NCBI GenBank assembly: GCA_021286765.1
Contig: JAJTBS010000005.1
Coordinates: forward strand, 1-64,000
Direction of reading: 5' to 3'
Length of the DNA: 64,000 nucleotides
From: Holophagaceae bacterium
GTDB taxonomy: Bacteria; Acidobacteriota; Holophagae; Holophagales; Holophagaceae
Shown: positions 33,941 through 42,876 of the stretch, piece after piece
Position numbering within the stretch: position 1 is the first letter of the stretch
Layout: the number at the start of each line of letters is the position of its first letter
The notes under the pieces: generated by a model
What the model saw: the letters and a program-made list of their open reading frames with translations, nothing else
Databases searched by the model: none
Told to the model about the DNA's origin: nothing
Translations under genes and position numbers: made by a program

Positions 33941-33999
33941 TTCCCCTCAGCGCTGGGTTCCCCATCATGGAGTACGCAGCACCAAGCCCTGGGAGCACC

Positions 34000-34398
34000 A
34001 TGAGCCACGCGATCCAGCGTTCGGAGTCCCCTTCTGTTCCAGCCGTGGTCCACGCCGGCGCCGAGGCGATGAGCCTGGAGGCTGCGGCCTGGCTGGCGGC
34101 GGCGAGCCGGTCGGCCGATGGGTGCCGGGACCGCGTGTTCCTGGCGCGCTTCGCCGTGCACCTGGTGCATCAGTTCCGATGCGAGGAACGGGTTCTTCGG
34201 TCCGGAGCACGCCAGCCCTTCGCCCGCCGCTGCGAGGACAATCGGCGCCTGGCTCGGCGACTGCGCGAGCTCATGGCTGAAGCCGAGCTGGGATCGGAGA
34301 TCGAGGGGGGCATCCGGGATTTTCTCCGCGCCTGGCAGAGCCACCAGCGCCGGGCGACTGCCCGTCGGCTGATCCCGCGGATCGGCGAGGTGGCCTGA
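34000..34398 (+). CDS. Hemerythrin-like helical protein, partly degenerate
   Basis: 132 residues from ATG 34000 (GGGAG upstream; ATG 33967 is an alternative). All-helical, with a hemerythrin-like H-x-x-x-E motif in LVHQFRCEERVLRS and a C-terminal WQSHQ that resembles the last iron-ligand helix, but the expected HxxxH pair in between is replaced (RRCEDNRR). It could be a hemerythrin relative that has lost part of its di-iron site. A RegA-type box lies in its promoter region, which fits oxygen- or redox-linked expression. Confidence 0.6.
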   Translation: MSHAIQRSESPSVPAVVHAGAEAMSLEAAAWLAAASRSADGCRDRVFLARFAVHLVHQFRCEERVLRSGARQPFARRCEDNRRLARRLRELMAEAELGSEIEGGIRDFLRAWQSHQRRATARRLIPRIGEVA

Positions 34399-34422
34399 GG
34401 ATTGGTGCGGGGGCAGGCTCCT

Positions 34423-34437
34423 GCGACATCTTGACGC
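34423..34437. promoter_or_regulatory. RegA/PrrA-type box 2
   Basis: GCGAC-ATCTT-GACGC, extended by flanking CCT / AGG into a longer imperfect palindrome, 55 bp before the copper-receptor start codon. Confidence 0.7.
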
Positions 34438-34491
34438 AGGGAAGGAGACCACGAGGGCAGCTAAGGTCTTCAGATCACTGGAGACCCAACC

Positions 34492-36570
34492 ATGCCCTTC
34501 ACCCGCCTCTGCTATTGCCTCTCCGTGGCCTGCGCGCTGCCCGTCGCCGCGGCAGAAGACCAGGAGAAGAAACCCGCCCCGAAATCAGAACCCTCCGCAG
34601 TGGTGGAGGTGACGGCGCCCCTGCCCACCGAACCCCTGGTGACGGTGATGAATCCCAAGGCGCCCAGGCAGCCCGTGCCAGCTCAGGACGGCGCCGAATA
34701 TTTGAAGGGCATCCCCGGGTTCTCGGTGATCCGCAAGGGCGGCACGGACGGCGATCCCATGCTGCGCGGCATGGCGGGTTCCCGCCTGAACATCCTGTTG
34801 GATGGCGAGCAGCTCCTCGGTGGCTGTGGCATGCGGATGGATCCCCCCACCGCCTACGTCTTTCCCGAATCCTATGACCGCATCACGGTGGTGAAGGGAC
34901 CGCAGACCGTGCTCTTTGGACCGGGCAACTCAGCCGGCCTGATTCGCTTCGAGCGCACCAACGAGCGCTTCCAGAAGCCCGGCTTCAGGGGTGTCGCCAG
35001 CCTCATGGGCGGCAGCTTCGGCCGCAACGATGAGGTGCTGGACGCCACGGGGGGAACCTCTGCGTTCTACGTGAGGGGCATCGGCACCCGCTCCCACTCC
35101 GACGACTACGAGGACGGGAAGGGCACCTCCATCCACGCCCGCTACACCCGCTGGAGCGCCAACGCAGCCTTTGGCTGGACCCCCAGCGAGGATACGCGGT
35201 TGGAGCTTTCCGGCACCCGCAGCAACGGGGAGGCCGCCTACGCCGACCGCACCATGGATGGCGCGAAATTCCTCCGCGAGAACCTGGGTTTTCGCGGGGA
35301 ATGGCGCCGGTTGACGGATCGCATCGAGAAGGTGGAGTTCCAGGTCTACCGCAACTACGTGGACCACGTCATGGACAACTACACCCTGCGCACCTTCATC
35401 CCCACGATGATGGCACCCGGGCCCATGGTGAACAGCCCGGACCGGCTGACCCGGGGCGGGCGTCTGGCCATGGGATTGCGGCTGGCGGAGGCCACGAAGC
35501 TCACCTTGGGCCTGGATACCCAGGCCAATGACCACACCATCCGAAAGACCGGCAACGAATACACCCTGCCGGTGGAGAACATGGCCCGGAATGACGATGG
35601 CCGCTTCAAGAACTCGGCCCTCTTCGCCGAAGTGGAGCACCCCTTCTCGGCGAAGGATCGCCTGGTGGCTGGGCTCCGCGCAGATCGCTGGCACGCCGAG
35701 GACCCCCGCGCCGTGGTCGCCATCAGCATGATGGCCAACGTGGCCAACCCGACCTTCAATCACGAGCGCAACGAGACCCTCAGCAGCGGCTTCCTCCGCT
35801 ACGAGCGGGAGGTGTTCACGGGCTCCACCGTCTATGCGGGCGTCGGCCATGCTGAGCGCTTCCCGGACTACTGGGAGGCCATCAGCAAGGAGAGCCTCAG
35901 CAGCGCCAGTGCCTTCGACACCAAGGCCGAGAAGACCACTCAGCTGGACCTGGGCTGGGTGAAGCAGGCGGGATCGGTCCAGGCCTCGGTGTCCTTCTTC
36001 TATGGCAAGGCGAAGGACTTCATCCTCATCCAGTCGAACGTGCTCAAGCCTGCGGGCATGGGGACCCGCGCGGCCACCGTATCCCGCAACGTGGACGCCA
36101 CCACCTGGGGCGGAGAGGTGGCCATGGGCACCAAGGTGGCCGGCTTCCTGAAGGTGGATGCCAGCCTCGCCTATACGCATGGCCAGAACGACACGGATGG
36201 CAGGGCCCTCGCACAGATCCCCCCACTGGAGGCCCGGCTTGGGCTGGGCTACGAGGCCGAGGTCTGGTCCACCGGCCTGCTGGTGCGCGGGGTGGAGCGG
36301 CAGGACCGCTATGCCCTGAATCAGGGGAACATCGTGGGCCAGGATGTCGGTGCCACGGCGGGCTTTGCCATCGTGTCCCTCAACGCCGGTTGGAAACCCG
36401 CCAAAGGCTGGCTGCTCACCGCTGGCATCGACAACCTCTTCAACCGCGTCTACGCCGAGCACATCAGCCGCAGTACCAGCATGATCCCGGGCTACCTGGT
36501 GCAGTCGGTCCGGGTGAATGAGCCGGGCCGAACCCTCTGGCTGAAGGCCTCGTACGCCTTCGGGCGATAG
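34492..36570 (+). CDS. TonB-dependent copper receptor (OprC/NosA type)
   Basis: 692 residues, ATG 34492 with GGAG upstream. Signal peptide (about 1-20), plug domain (PMLRGMAGSRLNILLDGEQL) with the GGCGMRMDPPTAYVFPESYD motif diagnostic of OprC-like copper receptors, a 22-strand barrel and a C-terminal aromatic-ended strand (LKASYAF plus GR). It imports copper across the outer membrane using TonB energy. A RegA-type box precedes it and regBA follows, 18 bp after the stop, so it may be transcribed with the regulators. Confidence 0.93.
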   Translation: MPFTRLCYCLSVACALPVAAAEDQEKKPAPKSEPSAVVEVTAPLPTEPLVTVMNPKAPRQPVPAQDGAEYLKGIPGFSVIRKGGTDGDPMLRGMAGSRLNILLDGEQLLGGCGMRMDPPTAYVFPESYDRITVVKGPQTVLFGPGNSAGLIRFERTNERFQKPGFRGVASLMGGSFGRNDEVLDATGGTSAFYVRGIGTRSHSDDYEDGKGTSIHARYTRWSANAAFGWTPSEDTRLELSGTRSNGEAAYADRTMDGAKFLRENLGFRGEWRRLTDRIEKVEFQVYRNYVDHVMDNYTLRTFIPTMMAPGPMVNSPDRLTRGGRLAMGLRLAEATKLTLGLDTQANDHTIRKTGNEYTLPVENMARNDDGRFKNSALFAEVEHPFSAKDRLVAGLRADRWHAEDPRAVVAISMMANVANPTFNHERNETLSSGFLRYEREVFTGSTVYAGVGHAERFPDYWEAISKESLSSASAFDTKAEKTTQLDLGWVKQAGSVQASVSFFYGKAKDFILIQSNVLKPAGMGTRAATVSRNVDATTWGGEVAMGTKVAGFLKVDASLAYTHGQNDTDGRALAQIPPLEARLGLGYEAEVWSTGLLVRGVERQDRYALNQGNIVGQDVGATAGFAIVSLNAGWKPAKGWLLTAGIDNLFNRVYAEHISRSTSMIPGYLVQSVRVNEPGRTLWLKASYAFGR

Positions 36571-36588
36571 GACGGAAAGGGGGTGGGC

Positions 36589-37878
36589 GTGGATAATGGC
36601 TCGACCATGGCCCATCCCGGATTCGGCATCTCCCTCACCTGGCTGCTCCGCCTGCGCTGGGTCACCGCCCTCGGCCAGACGGCGGCCATCCTCGTGGCGG
36701 AGCGCCTGCTGCCCGGTGAGATCCAGGCCCTCCCCCTCCTCGCCCTGGTCGCCTTCGGGGCCCTGAGCAACCTGGCCCTCATGCTGCGCCTGCGGAGGGC
36801 CGAACCGGTGCGGCCGGCACTGCCCGGCCTCGTGCTCGGTCTGGACGTCCTCCTGCTCACCGGCCTGCTGTACGGCAGCGGGGGCGCGGCCAATCCCTTC
36901 ACCGCCATCTACCTGGTCCACATCACCCTGGCGGCCGTGGTCATGCGCGGCCTCTGGGCCTGGGCCCTGGGCGCCCTCTCCCTTTCGGGCTTCGGCATCC
37001 TCTTCGTCTGGAACGTGCACGTGCACTCCCTGGCCCACATGGACCACGGCGGGGGCGGGGGCGTTTCGCTGCACCTGGTCGGCATGTGGGTGGCCTTCGC
37101 CATCACGGCGGCCCTCATCGCGGCCTTCGTGGGCCTGGTCACCAAGGCCCTGAGGCAGCAGGATGAAGAACTGGCGGCCCTGCGCGACCTCACGGCCCGC
37201 CAGTCCCGGCTGGCCGCGCTGACCACCCTGGCCGCGGGCGTGGCCCATGAGCTGGGCACGCCCCTGGGCACCATCGCCGTGGCCGCCAAGGAGCTGCAGC
37301 GCACGGCCGAAGCCCTGGGTGGCCAGGGCTCGGACATCGCCCAGGACGCAGCCCTCATCCGCGAGGAGGTCGGCCGCTGCCGCCGGATCCTCGACCAGAT
37401 GGCCGATCCCAGCGGCACCACCCTGGGTGAGGCCTTCCAGGCCCTGGCCTGGCCGGATCTGGAGGCGGAGCTGACCGAGGGCCTCGCTCCCGAAGACCGC
37501 TCACGCCTCGAGTTCCAGTGGCCATCCACGGCCTGCGGGTCCGTGCCCCGGCGCGGCCTGGTTCGCGCCCTGCGGGCCGTGCTGTCCAACGCCCTGGAGG
37601 CCACACCCCGGCCCGGGGCCGTGACGATCCTCGCGAGGGAGGACGGGGGCATCTGGCGCCTGGAGGTGGAAGACCGCGGCACCGGCATGGCGCCCGAGGT
37701 GCTGGCCCGGGCGGGCGAGCCCTTCTTCAGCACCAAGCCCACGGGCTCGGGCATGGGGCTGGGGCTCTTCCTGGCCCGCACCTTCGTCGAGCAGCTGAGC
37801 GGCGAATTGCAGGTCGAGTCCCATCCGGGGCAGGGCACCCGGGTGCGGCTGAGCTGGCCCGGGGTGGCCCATGGCTGA
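36589..37878 (+). CDS. regB: Sensor histidine kinase of the RegB/PrrB/ActS family
   Basis: 429 residues if started at GTG 36589 (AAGGGGG upstream); GTG 36583 and ATG 36607 are alternatives. Six membrane helices (to about residue 185), including the GGAANPF motif of RegB that contributes to quinone binding, then HisKA with AAGVAHELGTPLG and HATPase (EDRGTGM, GSGMGLGLF). RegB senses redox state through quinones. A His/Met-rich loop (NVHVHSLAHMDHGGGG) between helices may bind metal. It overlaps regA by eight bases. Confidence 0.9.
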   Translation: MDNGSTMAHPGFGISLTWLLRLRWVTALGQTAAILVAERLLPGEIQALPLLALVAFGALSNLALMLRLRRAEPVRPALPGLVLGLDVLLLTGLLYGSGGAANPFTAIYLVHITLAAVVMRGLWAWALGALSLSGFGILFVWNVHVHSLAHMDHGGGGGVSLHLVGMWVAFAITAALIAAFVGLVTKALRQQDEELAALRDLTARQSRLAALTTLAAGVAHELGTPLGTIAVAAKELQRTAEALGGQGSDIAQDAALIREEVGRCRRILDQMADPSGTTLGEAFQALAWPDLEAELTEGLAPEDRSRLEFQWPSTACGSVPRRGLVRALRAVLSNALEATPRPGAVTILAREDGGIWRLEVEDRGTGMAPEVLARAGEPFFSTKPTGSGMGLGLFLARTFVEQLSGELQVESHPGQGTRVRLSWPGVAHG

Positions 37879-38410
37879 ATCCCGGCCCTCGCTGCTGCTC
37901 GTGGACGATGACGCCGTCTACCGGGAGCGCCTGGCCAAGGCCATCACGGCGCGGGGCTACGAAGTACGCACCGCCGCGGACGCGGAGGCCGCCGTGGCGC
38001 TGGCCCAGGCCGACAGCCCCGAGTTCGCGGTGCTGGACCTGCGCATGCCCGGCGAGTCGGGCCTGGACCTGCTCCGCCGCCTCATGACCATCGATCCCAC
38101 CACCCGGGTGCTCATGCTCACGGGCTATGGCAGCATCGCCACGGCCCTGGAGGCTGTGCGGCTGGGCGCCGCGAACTACCTCACCAAACCCGCCGACGTG
38201 GATGACATCCTGGCGGCCTTCAATCCTGAGGCCCCAGCCGTGGAGGCGAACACCGACTTGGAGACGCCATCCCTGGCCCGGGTGGAGTGGGAGCACATCC
38301 AGCGGGTGCTGGGCGACTGCGAGGGCAACCTGTCGGAAGCCGCGCGACGCCTCGGCATGCACCGCCGCAGCCTGCAGCGGAAGGCCTCACGAAGGCGGCC
38401 AGCGAAGTAG
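37871..38410 (+). CDS. regA: Response regulator of the RegA/PrrA/ActR family
   Basis: 179 residues. Receiver (D56 in VLDLRMPGESG, K of LTKPAD) plus a short C-terminal Fis-type HTH (NLSEAARRLGMHRRSLQRK), the conserved RegA ending. It lacks a sigma-54 domain, as in all RegA proteins. It is expected to bind GCGNC-N5-GNCGC sites; three lie within this 24.8-39.4 kb region. The start overlaps regB, so the pair is translationally coupled. Confidence 0.92.
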   Translation: MAESRPSLLLVDDDAVYRERLAKAITARGYEVRTAADAEAAVALAQADSPEFAVLDLRMPGESGLDLLRRLMTIDPTTRVLMLTGYGSIATALEAVRLGAANYLTKPADVDDILAAFNPEAPAVEANTDLETPSLARVEWEHIQRVLGDCEGNLSEAARRLGMHRRSLQRKASRRRPAK

Positions 38411-38414
38411 GGGG

Positions 38415-38449
38415 CCATGCCCCTGCGACAAAGTGACGCAGGGGCATGG
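38415..38449. promoter_or_regulatory. RegA/PrrA-type box 3 within a 13-bp palindrome
   Basis: CCATGCCCCTGCG / CGCAGGGGCATGG, perfect 13-bp arms around a nine-base centre. The middle reads GCGAC-AAAGT-GACGC (38425-38439), a RegA-type box. It lies four bases after the regA stop and 42 bp before the next start, so it could act as operator and as a transcript-end hairpin. Confidence 0.72.
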
Positions 38450-38490
38450 TTGTCCGGACAGGCAGAATCAGGGGACTCTGCGGAGCTCCC

Positions 38491-39444
38491 ATGCGTCATC
38501 CATCCACCCTCGCCCTCCTCGGCCTGCTCCTTGCTACGGCGCCCGCGGCCCAGGCCTGCGGGGCCTGCGGTTGCACCCTGCATTCCGACTGGGCCACCCA
38601 GGGCTACGCGGTGAAGCCGGGCTGGCGCTTCGACTTGCGCTATGACTACTTCAACCAGGACCAGCTGCGGGCGGGCACCCGGTCCGTGGACCGGAACACC
38701 TTCGAGCTTCCCAACGAGATGGAGATCCAGGAGAAGACCCTCAACCGCAACCTCACGGCCACCCTGGACTACAGCCCCAATGCGGACTGGGGCGTGGCCC
38801 TGGTGATCCCCGTGTTCAACCGCTACCACGCCACCATCGCGGAGGGTGACACCGATCCCACGTTCTCCCAGGGCAAGGGCCTGGGCGATGTTCGCCTGCT
38901 GGGGCGCTACCAGGGCTTCACCGACAGCCATGCCTTCGGCGTGCAGTTCGGCGTGAAGCTGGCGACGGGCGACATGAAGCAGACCTTCAACGCCGGGGCC
39001 CAGGCGGGCGAGCTGCTGGATCGAGGCCTGCAGCTGGGCTCGGGCACCACGGACCTCCTCTTCGGGGTCTATGCCTTCGGAGAGCTCGCCCCGGACTGGG
39101 GCATCTTCGGCCAGGTGCTGGTCCAGAAGCCCCTGGCCGAAAAGGACGGCTTCAAGCCCGGCGATGGGGTGAACGCCAACCTGGGCCTCCGCTACACAGG
39201 GCATGCCGGCTTCACGCCGCACCTGCAGCTGAACGTGCGGGCCGAGGGCCGGGAATCCGGCCTCAATGCCGATGTGGACAACAGCGGCGCCACCCTGGTC
39301 TACCTCAGCCCCGGCGTGACCTTCAACCTGAGCTCCCGGTTCCAGGTTTATGCCTTCGCCCAGGTGCCCGTGGCGCAGCGGGTGACGGGCCTGCAGATCG
39401 AGCCCCGGTGGAGCGCTTCCCTGGGGATGCACTGGAGCTTCTGA
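38491..39444 (+). CDS. Outer membrane protein with N-terminal Cys motif
   Basis: 317 residues from ATG 38491 (CGGAG upstream). The signal peptide (LALLGLLLATAPAAQA) is followed directly by CGACGCTLHSDW, two CxxC-like pairs exposed at the mature N-terminus. The rest is a beta-barrel of the transporter type with alternating strands (FDLRYDYFNQDQL, WGVALVIPVFNRYHATI) ending in HWSF. Its position downstream of regBA with a RegA-type box, near the copper receptor, suggests a role in metal handling; the specific function is unknown. Confidence 0.82.
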   Translation: MRHPSTLALLGLLLATAPAAQACGACGCTLHSDWATQGYAVKPGWRFDLRYDYFNQDQLRAGTRSVDRNTFELPNEMEIQEKTLNRNLTATLDYSPNADWGVALVIPVFNRYHATIAEGDTDPTFSQGKGLGDVRLLGRYQGFTDSHAFGVQFGVKLATGDMKQTFNAGAQAGELLDRGLQLGSGTTDLLFGVYAFGELAPDWGIFGQVLVQKPLAEKDGFKPGDGVNANLGLRYTGHAGFTPHLQLNVRAEGRESGLNADVDNSGATLVYLSPGVTFNLSSRFQVYAFAQVPVAQRVTGLQIEPRWSASLGMHWSF

Positions 39445-39450
39445 CGGGCC

Positions 39451-39479
39451 CTGGAACCACCGGGATTTCCTTGTAGAAT
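39451..39479 (+). promoter_or_regulatory. Candidate sigma-70 promoter of leuS
   Basis: -10 TAGAAT (39474-39479) with a 17-bp spacer to a weak -35 CTGGAA (39451-39456), 24 bp before the leuS start. The leader is too short for a T-box. Confidence 0.45.
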
Positions 39480-39503
39480 CAAGGGTTCCGACGGAGTCCG
39501 CCC

Positions 39504-41930
39504 ATGCCCTTCCAGCCCCTGACCCAGGAACCCGAGATCCAGCGCCGCTGGCTCGAGTCCGGCGCCTTCCGCGCCAAGCGGGCCAGTGAACTGCTGCCCG
39601 GCTCCAAGACCTTCTACATGCTTGTGATGCTGCCCTACCCCAGCGGCCGCATCCACATGGGCCATGTGCGCAACTACACCCTGGGCGATGTGACCGCCCG
39701 CTTCCGGCGCATGCGGGGCTACGAGGTGATGCACCCCCTCGGCTGGGACAGCTTCGGCCTGCCGGCGGAGAACGCCGCCATCAAGCACGGCATCCACCCC
39801 GCCATCTGGACCCGCAAGAACATCGAGGAGATGAAGGGCCAGATCCAGAAGATGGGCATCAGCTACGACTGGGACCGCGAGATCGCCAGCTTCCAGGACG
39901 ACTACTACCGCTGGAACCAGTGGCTCTTCCTGAAGATGTGGGAGCAGGGCGACGTGTTCCGCGCCAACCGCACCGTGAACTGGTGTGAGGAGCTGGGCAC
40001 CGTGCTGGCCAACGAGCAGGTGGTGGACGGCAAGGACGAGCGAACGGGCTTCCCCGTGGTGCAGAAGCCCCTGGAGCAGTACTTCTTCAAGACGACGAAG
40101 TACGCCGATGAGCTGCTGGCCTGCCTCGACGGTCTGGACTGGCCCGAGAATGTGAAGACCATGCAGCGGAACTGGATTGGCCGCTCCGAGGGCGCACGCC
40201 TGGCCTTCGACCTGGAGATCGGCGGGCAGATCGAGGTCTTCACCACCCGCCTCGACACGCTGTTCGGGGTGACCTTCATGGCCCTCAGCACTGAGCACCC
40301 CGTCATCGAGAAGGCGGCGGAGTCCGATGCCGCGCTGAAGGCCTTCTGCGACCAGGTGGCCGCCGTGAGCCGCGAGGAGCGCATGACCAGCGACGTGAAG
40401 CTGGGCCATCGCACCGCGCTGTCGGTCATCCACCCCTTCACGGGTGAAAAGGTGCCGGTCTTCGCCGCCAACTACGTGCTCATGGACTACGGCACGGGCG
40501 CCGTCATGGGCGTGCCCGCGCACGATGAGCGCGACAACGAGTTCGCCAAGAAATACGGCCTGCCCATTCCGCAGGTGATCGTCTCCGAGAGCGAGTGGGA
40601 CTTGGGCACGCTCATCAACAGCGGCGAGTTCACGGGCCTGAAGAGCGAGGACGCCGTCACGGCCATGGTGGCCAAGCTGGGCGACCGCGCCGCCAAGACC
40701 ACCACCTACAAGCTCAAGGACTGGGGCCTCAGCCGCCAACGCTACTGGGGCACGCCCATCCCCACGGTGCACTGTCCGGACTGCGGCGTGGTGCCTGAGA
40801 AGGCCGAGAGCTTGCCGGTGCGCCTGCCGGAAGATGTGGCCTTCACGGGCGTGGGACCGTCCCCCCTGACGACCTCCCGCTCCTTCCTCGACTGCGCGTG
40901 CCCGAGCTGCGGCAAGCCCGCGCGGCGCGAGACGGACACCATGGACACCTTCGTGGACAGCAGCTGGTACTGGCTGCGCTATCTCGATCCGAAGAACACC
41001 GAGCTGCCCTTCGCCAAGGCCGAGAGCGATGCCTGGATGCCCGTGGATCTCTATGTGGGCGGCATCGAACATGCCACCATGCACCTCATCTATGCGCGCT
41101 TCTTCTACAAGGTGCTGCGCGATCTGGGCCTGGCCAGCGGCCCCGAGCCGTTCCAGAAGCTCATCTGCCAGGGCATGGTGCTGAAGGACGGCTCGAAGAT
41201 GAGCAAGTCCAAGGGCAACATCGTGGATCCCGACGAGGTCATCTCGAAGTACGGCGCCGATGCGCTGCGCCTCTTCATGATCTTCGCGGCACCCATCGAG
41301 AAGGAGATCGACTGGACGGGCTTCGAGGGCATCGAGGGCGCCAGCCGCTTCCTCAAGCGCGTCACGCGCATGGTGGAGGATCACACCGTCACGACTGAAG
41401 CCCTGCCCGCCAAGGACCAGCTCAGCGCCGAGGAGAAGACCCTCCTCATCAAGCTGAACCAGACCCTGGCCCGCCTCACGGACGACCTGGAGCGCCGCTA
41501 CCAGTTCAACACCGTGGTCTCCGGGCTCATGGAACTGTCCAACGCCCTCTCCGACCTGCCCGCTGACGCGCCGCACCGGGGGGCCGTGATGCAACACGCG
41601 CTGGACGCCTTCGTGCGCCTGATGTCGCCCGTGGCGCCGCACCTGGCCGAGCAGCTGTGGAGCCAGCTGGGCCACGCCGGGCTGTGCATGCAGGCGAGCT
41701 GGCCCGACACCGATGCCCAGTACCTCGAAGCGGATGAAGTGCTCGTGGTGGTGCAGGTGAACGGCAAGGTGCGAGGCCGCATCACCGTGCCCGCCTCGGC
41801 CACGGAGGACCAGCGCCGTGAGGCCGCCCTGACCTGCCCCGAGGCCCAGGCCCACCTGGCCGGCAAGGAGATCGTCAAGGTTGTGCTGCCCCACGGCGGC
41901 AAGCTGGTCAGCATTGTGGTGAAAGGCTGA
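39504..41930 (+). CDS. leuS: Leucyl-tRNA synthetase
   Basis: 808 residues, ATG 39504 with CGGAG upstream. Class Ia synthetase that charges tRNA-Leu: HIGH motif as SGRIHMGHVRNY, a CP1 editing domain (about 220-410, GTGAVMGVPAHDERD) and KMSKS as KMSKSKGN, then the anticodon-binding and C-terminal domains (LVVVQVNGKVRGRI). Length is normal for bacteria. First gene of a tight run with the cysteine-synthase-family gene, pyrE and the adenosyltransferase. Confidence 0.98.
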   Translation: MPFQPLTQEPEIQRRWLESGAFRAKRASELLPGSKTFYMLVMLPYPSGRIHMGHVRNYTLGDVTARFRRMRGYEVMHPLGWDSFGLPAENAAIKHGIHPAIWTRKNIEEMKGQIQKMGISYDWDREIASFQDDYYRWNQWLFLKMWEQGDVFRANRTVNWCEELGTVLANEQVVDGKDERTGFPVVQKPLEQYFFKTTKYADELLACLDGLDWPENVKTMQRNWIGRSEGARLAFDLEIGGQIEVFTTRLDTLFGVTFMALSTEHPVIEKAAESDAALKAFCDQVAAVSREERMTSDVKLGHRTALSVIHPFTGEKVPVFAANYVLMDYGTGAVMGVPAHDERDNEFAKKYGLPIPQVIVSESEWDLGTLINSGEFTGLKSEDAVTAMVAKLGDRAAKTTTYKLKDWGLSRQRYWGTPIPTVHCPDCGVVPEKAESLPVRLPEDVAFTGVGPSPLTTSRSFLDCACPSCGKPARRETDTMDTFVDSSWYWLRYLDPKNTELPFAKAESDAWMPVDLYVGGIEHATMHLIYARFFYKVLRDLGLASGPEPFQKLICQGMVLKDGSKMSKSKGNIVDPDEVISKYGADALRLFMIFAAPIEKEIDWTGFEGIEGASRFLKRVTRMVEDHTVTTEALPAKDQLSAEEKTLLIKLNQTLARLTDDLERRYQFNTVVSGLMELSNALSDLPADAPHRGAVMQHALDAFVRLMSPVAPHLAEQLWSQLGHAGLCMQASWPDTDAQYLEADEVLVVVQVNGKVRGRITVPASATEDQRREAALTCPEAQAHLAGKEIVKVVLPHGGKLVSIVVKG

Positions 41931-41934
41931 TGAC

Positions 41935-42876
41935 GTGACCAAGCCCTTGCCCTCTGTCGTTGATTCCGTCCTGGATCTGGTGGGGAACACGCCCCTGCTG
42001 CGTCTCACGCGGTTTGCACCGGACCTCCAGATCTTCTCCAAGCTGGAGTATCTGAACCCGGGTGGGAGCGTGAAAGACCGCATCGGGGTGGGCATGATCC
42101 GCGCCGCCGAGGCCCTGGGCCAGATCCAGCCCGGCGTGAGCACGATCATCGAGCCCACGGCGGGCAACACCGGCGTGGGGCTGGCCATCGCCGCCAAGGC
42201 CCTGGGCTACCGTTGCATCCTGTGTGTGCCCACCAAGTACAGCCGCGAAAAGATGATGCTCATGAAGGCCCTGGGCGCGGAGCTGGTGCTCATCCCCAAA
42301 GAGCAGGGCATGAAGGGCGCCATCGAGAAGTGCGCCGAGCTGGCGGCCAGCATCCCCCACGCCTTCGTGCCCCAGCAGTTCGCCAACCCCAGCAACCCCG
42401 ACAGCCACCACGCCACCACGGGCCCAGAGATCTGGACGCAGATGGAAGGCCGGGTGGATGCCGTGGTGCTGGGCGCTGGCAGCGGCGGCACCTTCACGGG
42501 CATCGCCCGCTACCTGAAGGAGAAAGACCCCAGGATCCAGGCCGTGGTGGTGCAGCCCGAGGGTTCCATCTACTGCGGCGCGCCTCTCAAGGAGTGGGTG
42601 GTGGAGGGTGTGGGCAACAGCTTCATCCCCGCCAGCCTTGACCTCACCATCGCCGACCGGGTCATCGACGTGGCCGACGCGGACAGCCTGGCCACCGCCC
42701 GGGAGCTCATCGCCACCGAGGGCTGCCTGGTGGGCGCCTCCAGCGGCGCCAATGCCTGGGCCGCCCGCGAGGTCGCGAAGGCCCTGCCCATGGGTTCCCG
42801 CGTGGTCACCCTCTTCCCCGACGGCGCCGAGCGCTACATGTCCAAGCAGCCCGTGGCCGACCTGGAGCTGCCATGA
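41935..42876 (+). CDS. Cysteine synthase / cystathionine beta-synthase family protein
   Basis: 313 residues from GTG 41935, four bases after the leuS stop. Fold-type II PLP enzyme: PLP Lys in NPGGSVKDR, substrate loop EPTAGNTG, phosphate-binding GAGSGGTFTG. The EPTAGNTG variant, the KGMKGAIEKCAEL-like stretch and the PQQFANPSNP region recall O-acetylserine-dependent cystathionine beta-synthases (MccA) as well as CysK; the exact substrate cannot be settled from sequence alone. It overlaps pyrE by four bases. Confidence 0.88.
   Translation: MTKPLPSVVDSVLDLVGNTPLLRLTRFAPDLQIFSKLEYLNPGGSVKDRIGVGMIRAAEALGQIQPGVSTIIEPTAGNTGVGLAIAAKALGYRCILCVPTKYSREKMMLMKALGAELVLIPKEQGMKGAIEKCAELAASIPHAFVPQQFANPSNPDSHHATTGPEIWTQMEGRVDAVVLGAGSGGTFTGIARYLKEKDPRIQAVVVQPEGSIYCGAPLKEWVVEGVGNSFIPASLDLTIADRVIDVADADSLATARELIATEGCLVGASSGANAWAAREVAKALPMGSRVVTLFPDGAERYMSKQPVADLELP

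Noticed and set aside
39445..39503. T-box leader for leuS
   Set aside because: 59 bp is far too short and no T-box sequence is present; only a candidate promoter is visible.
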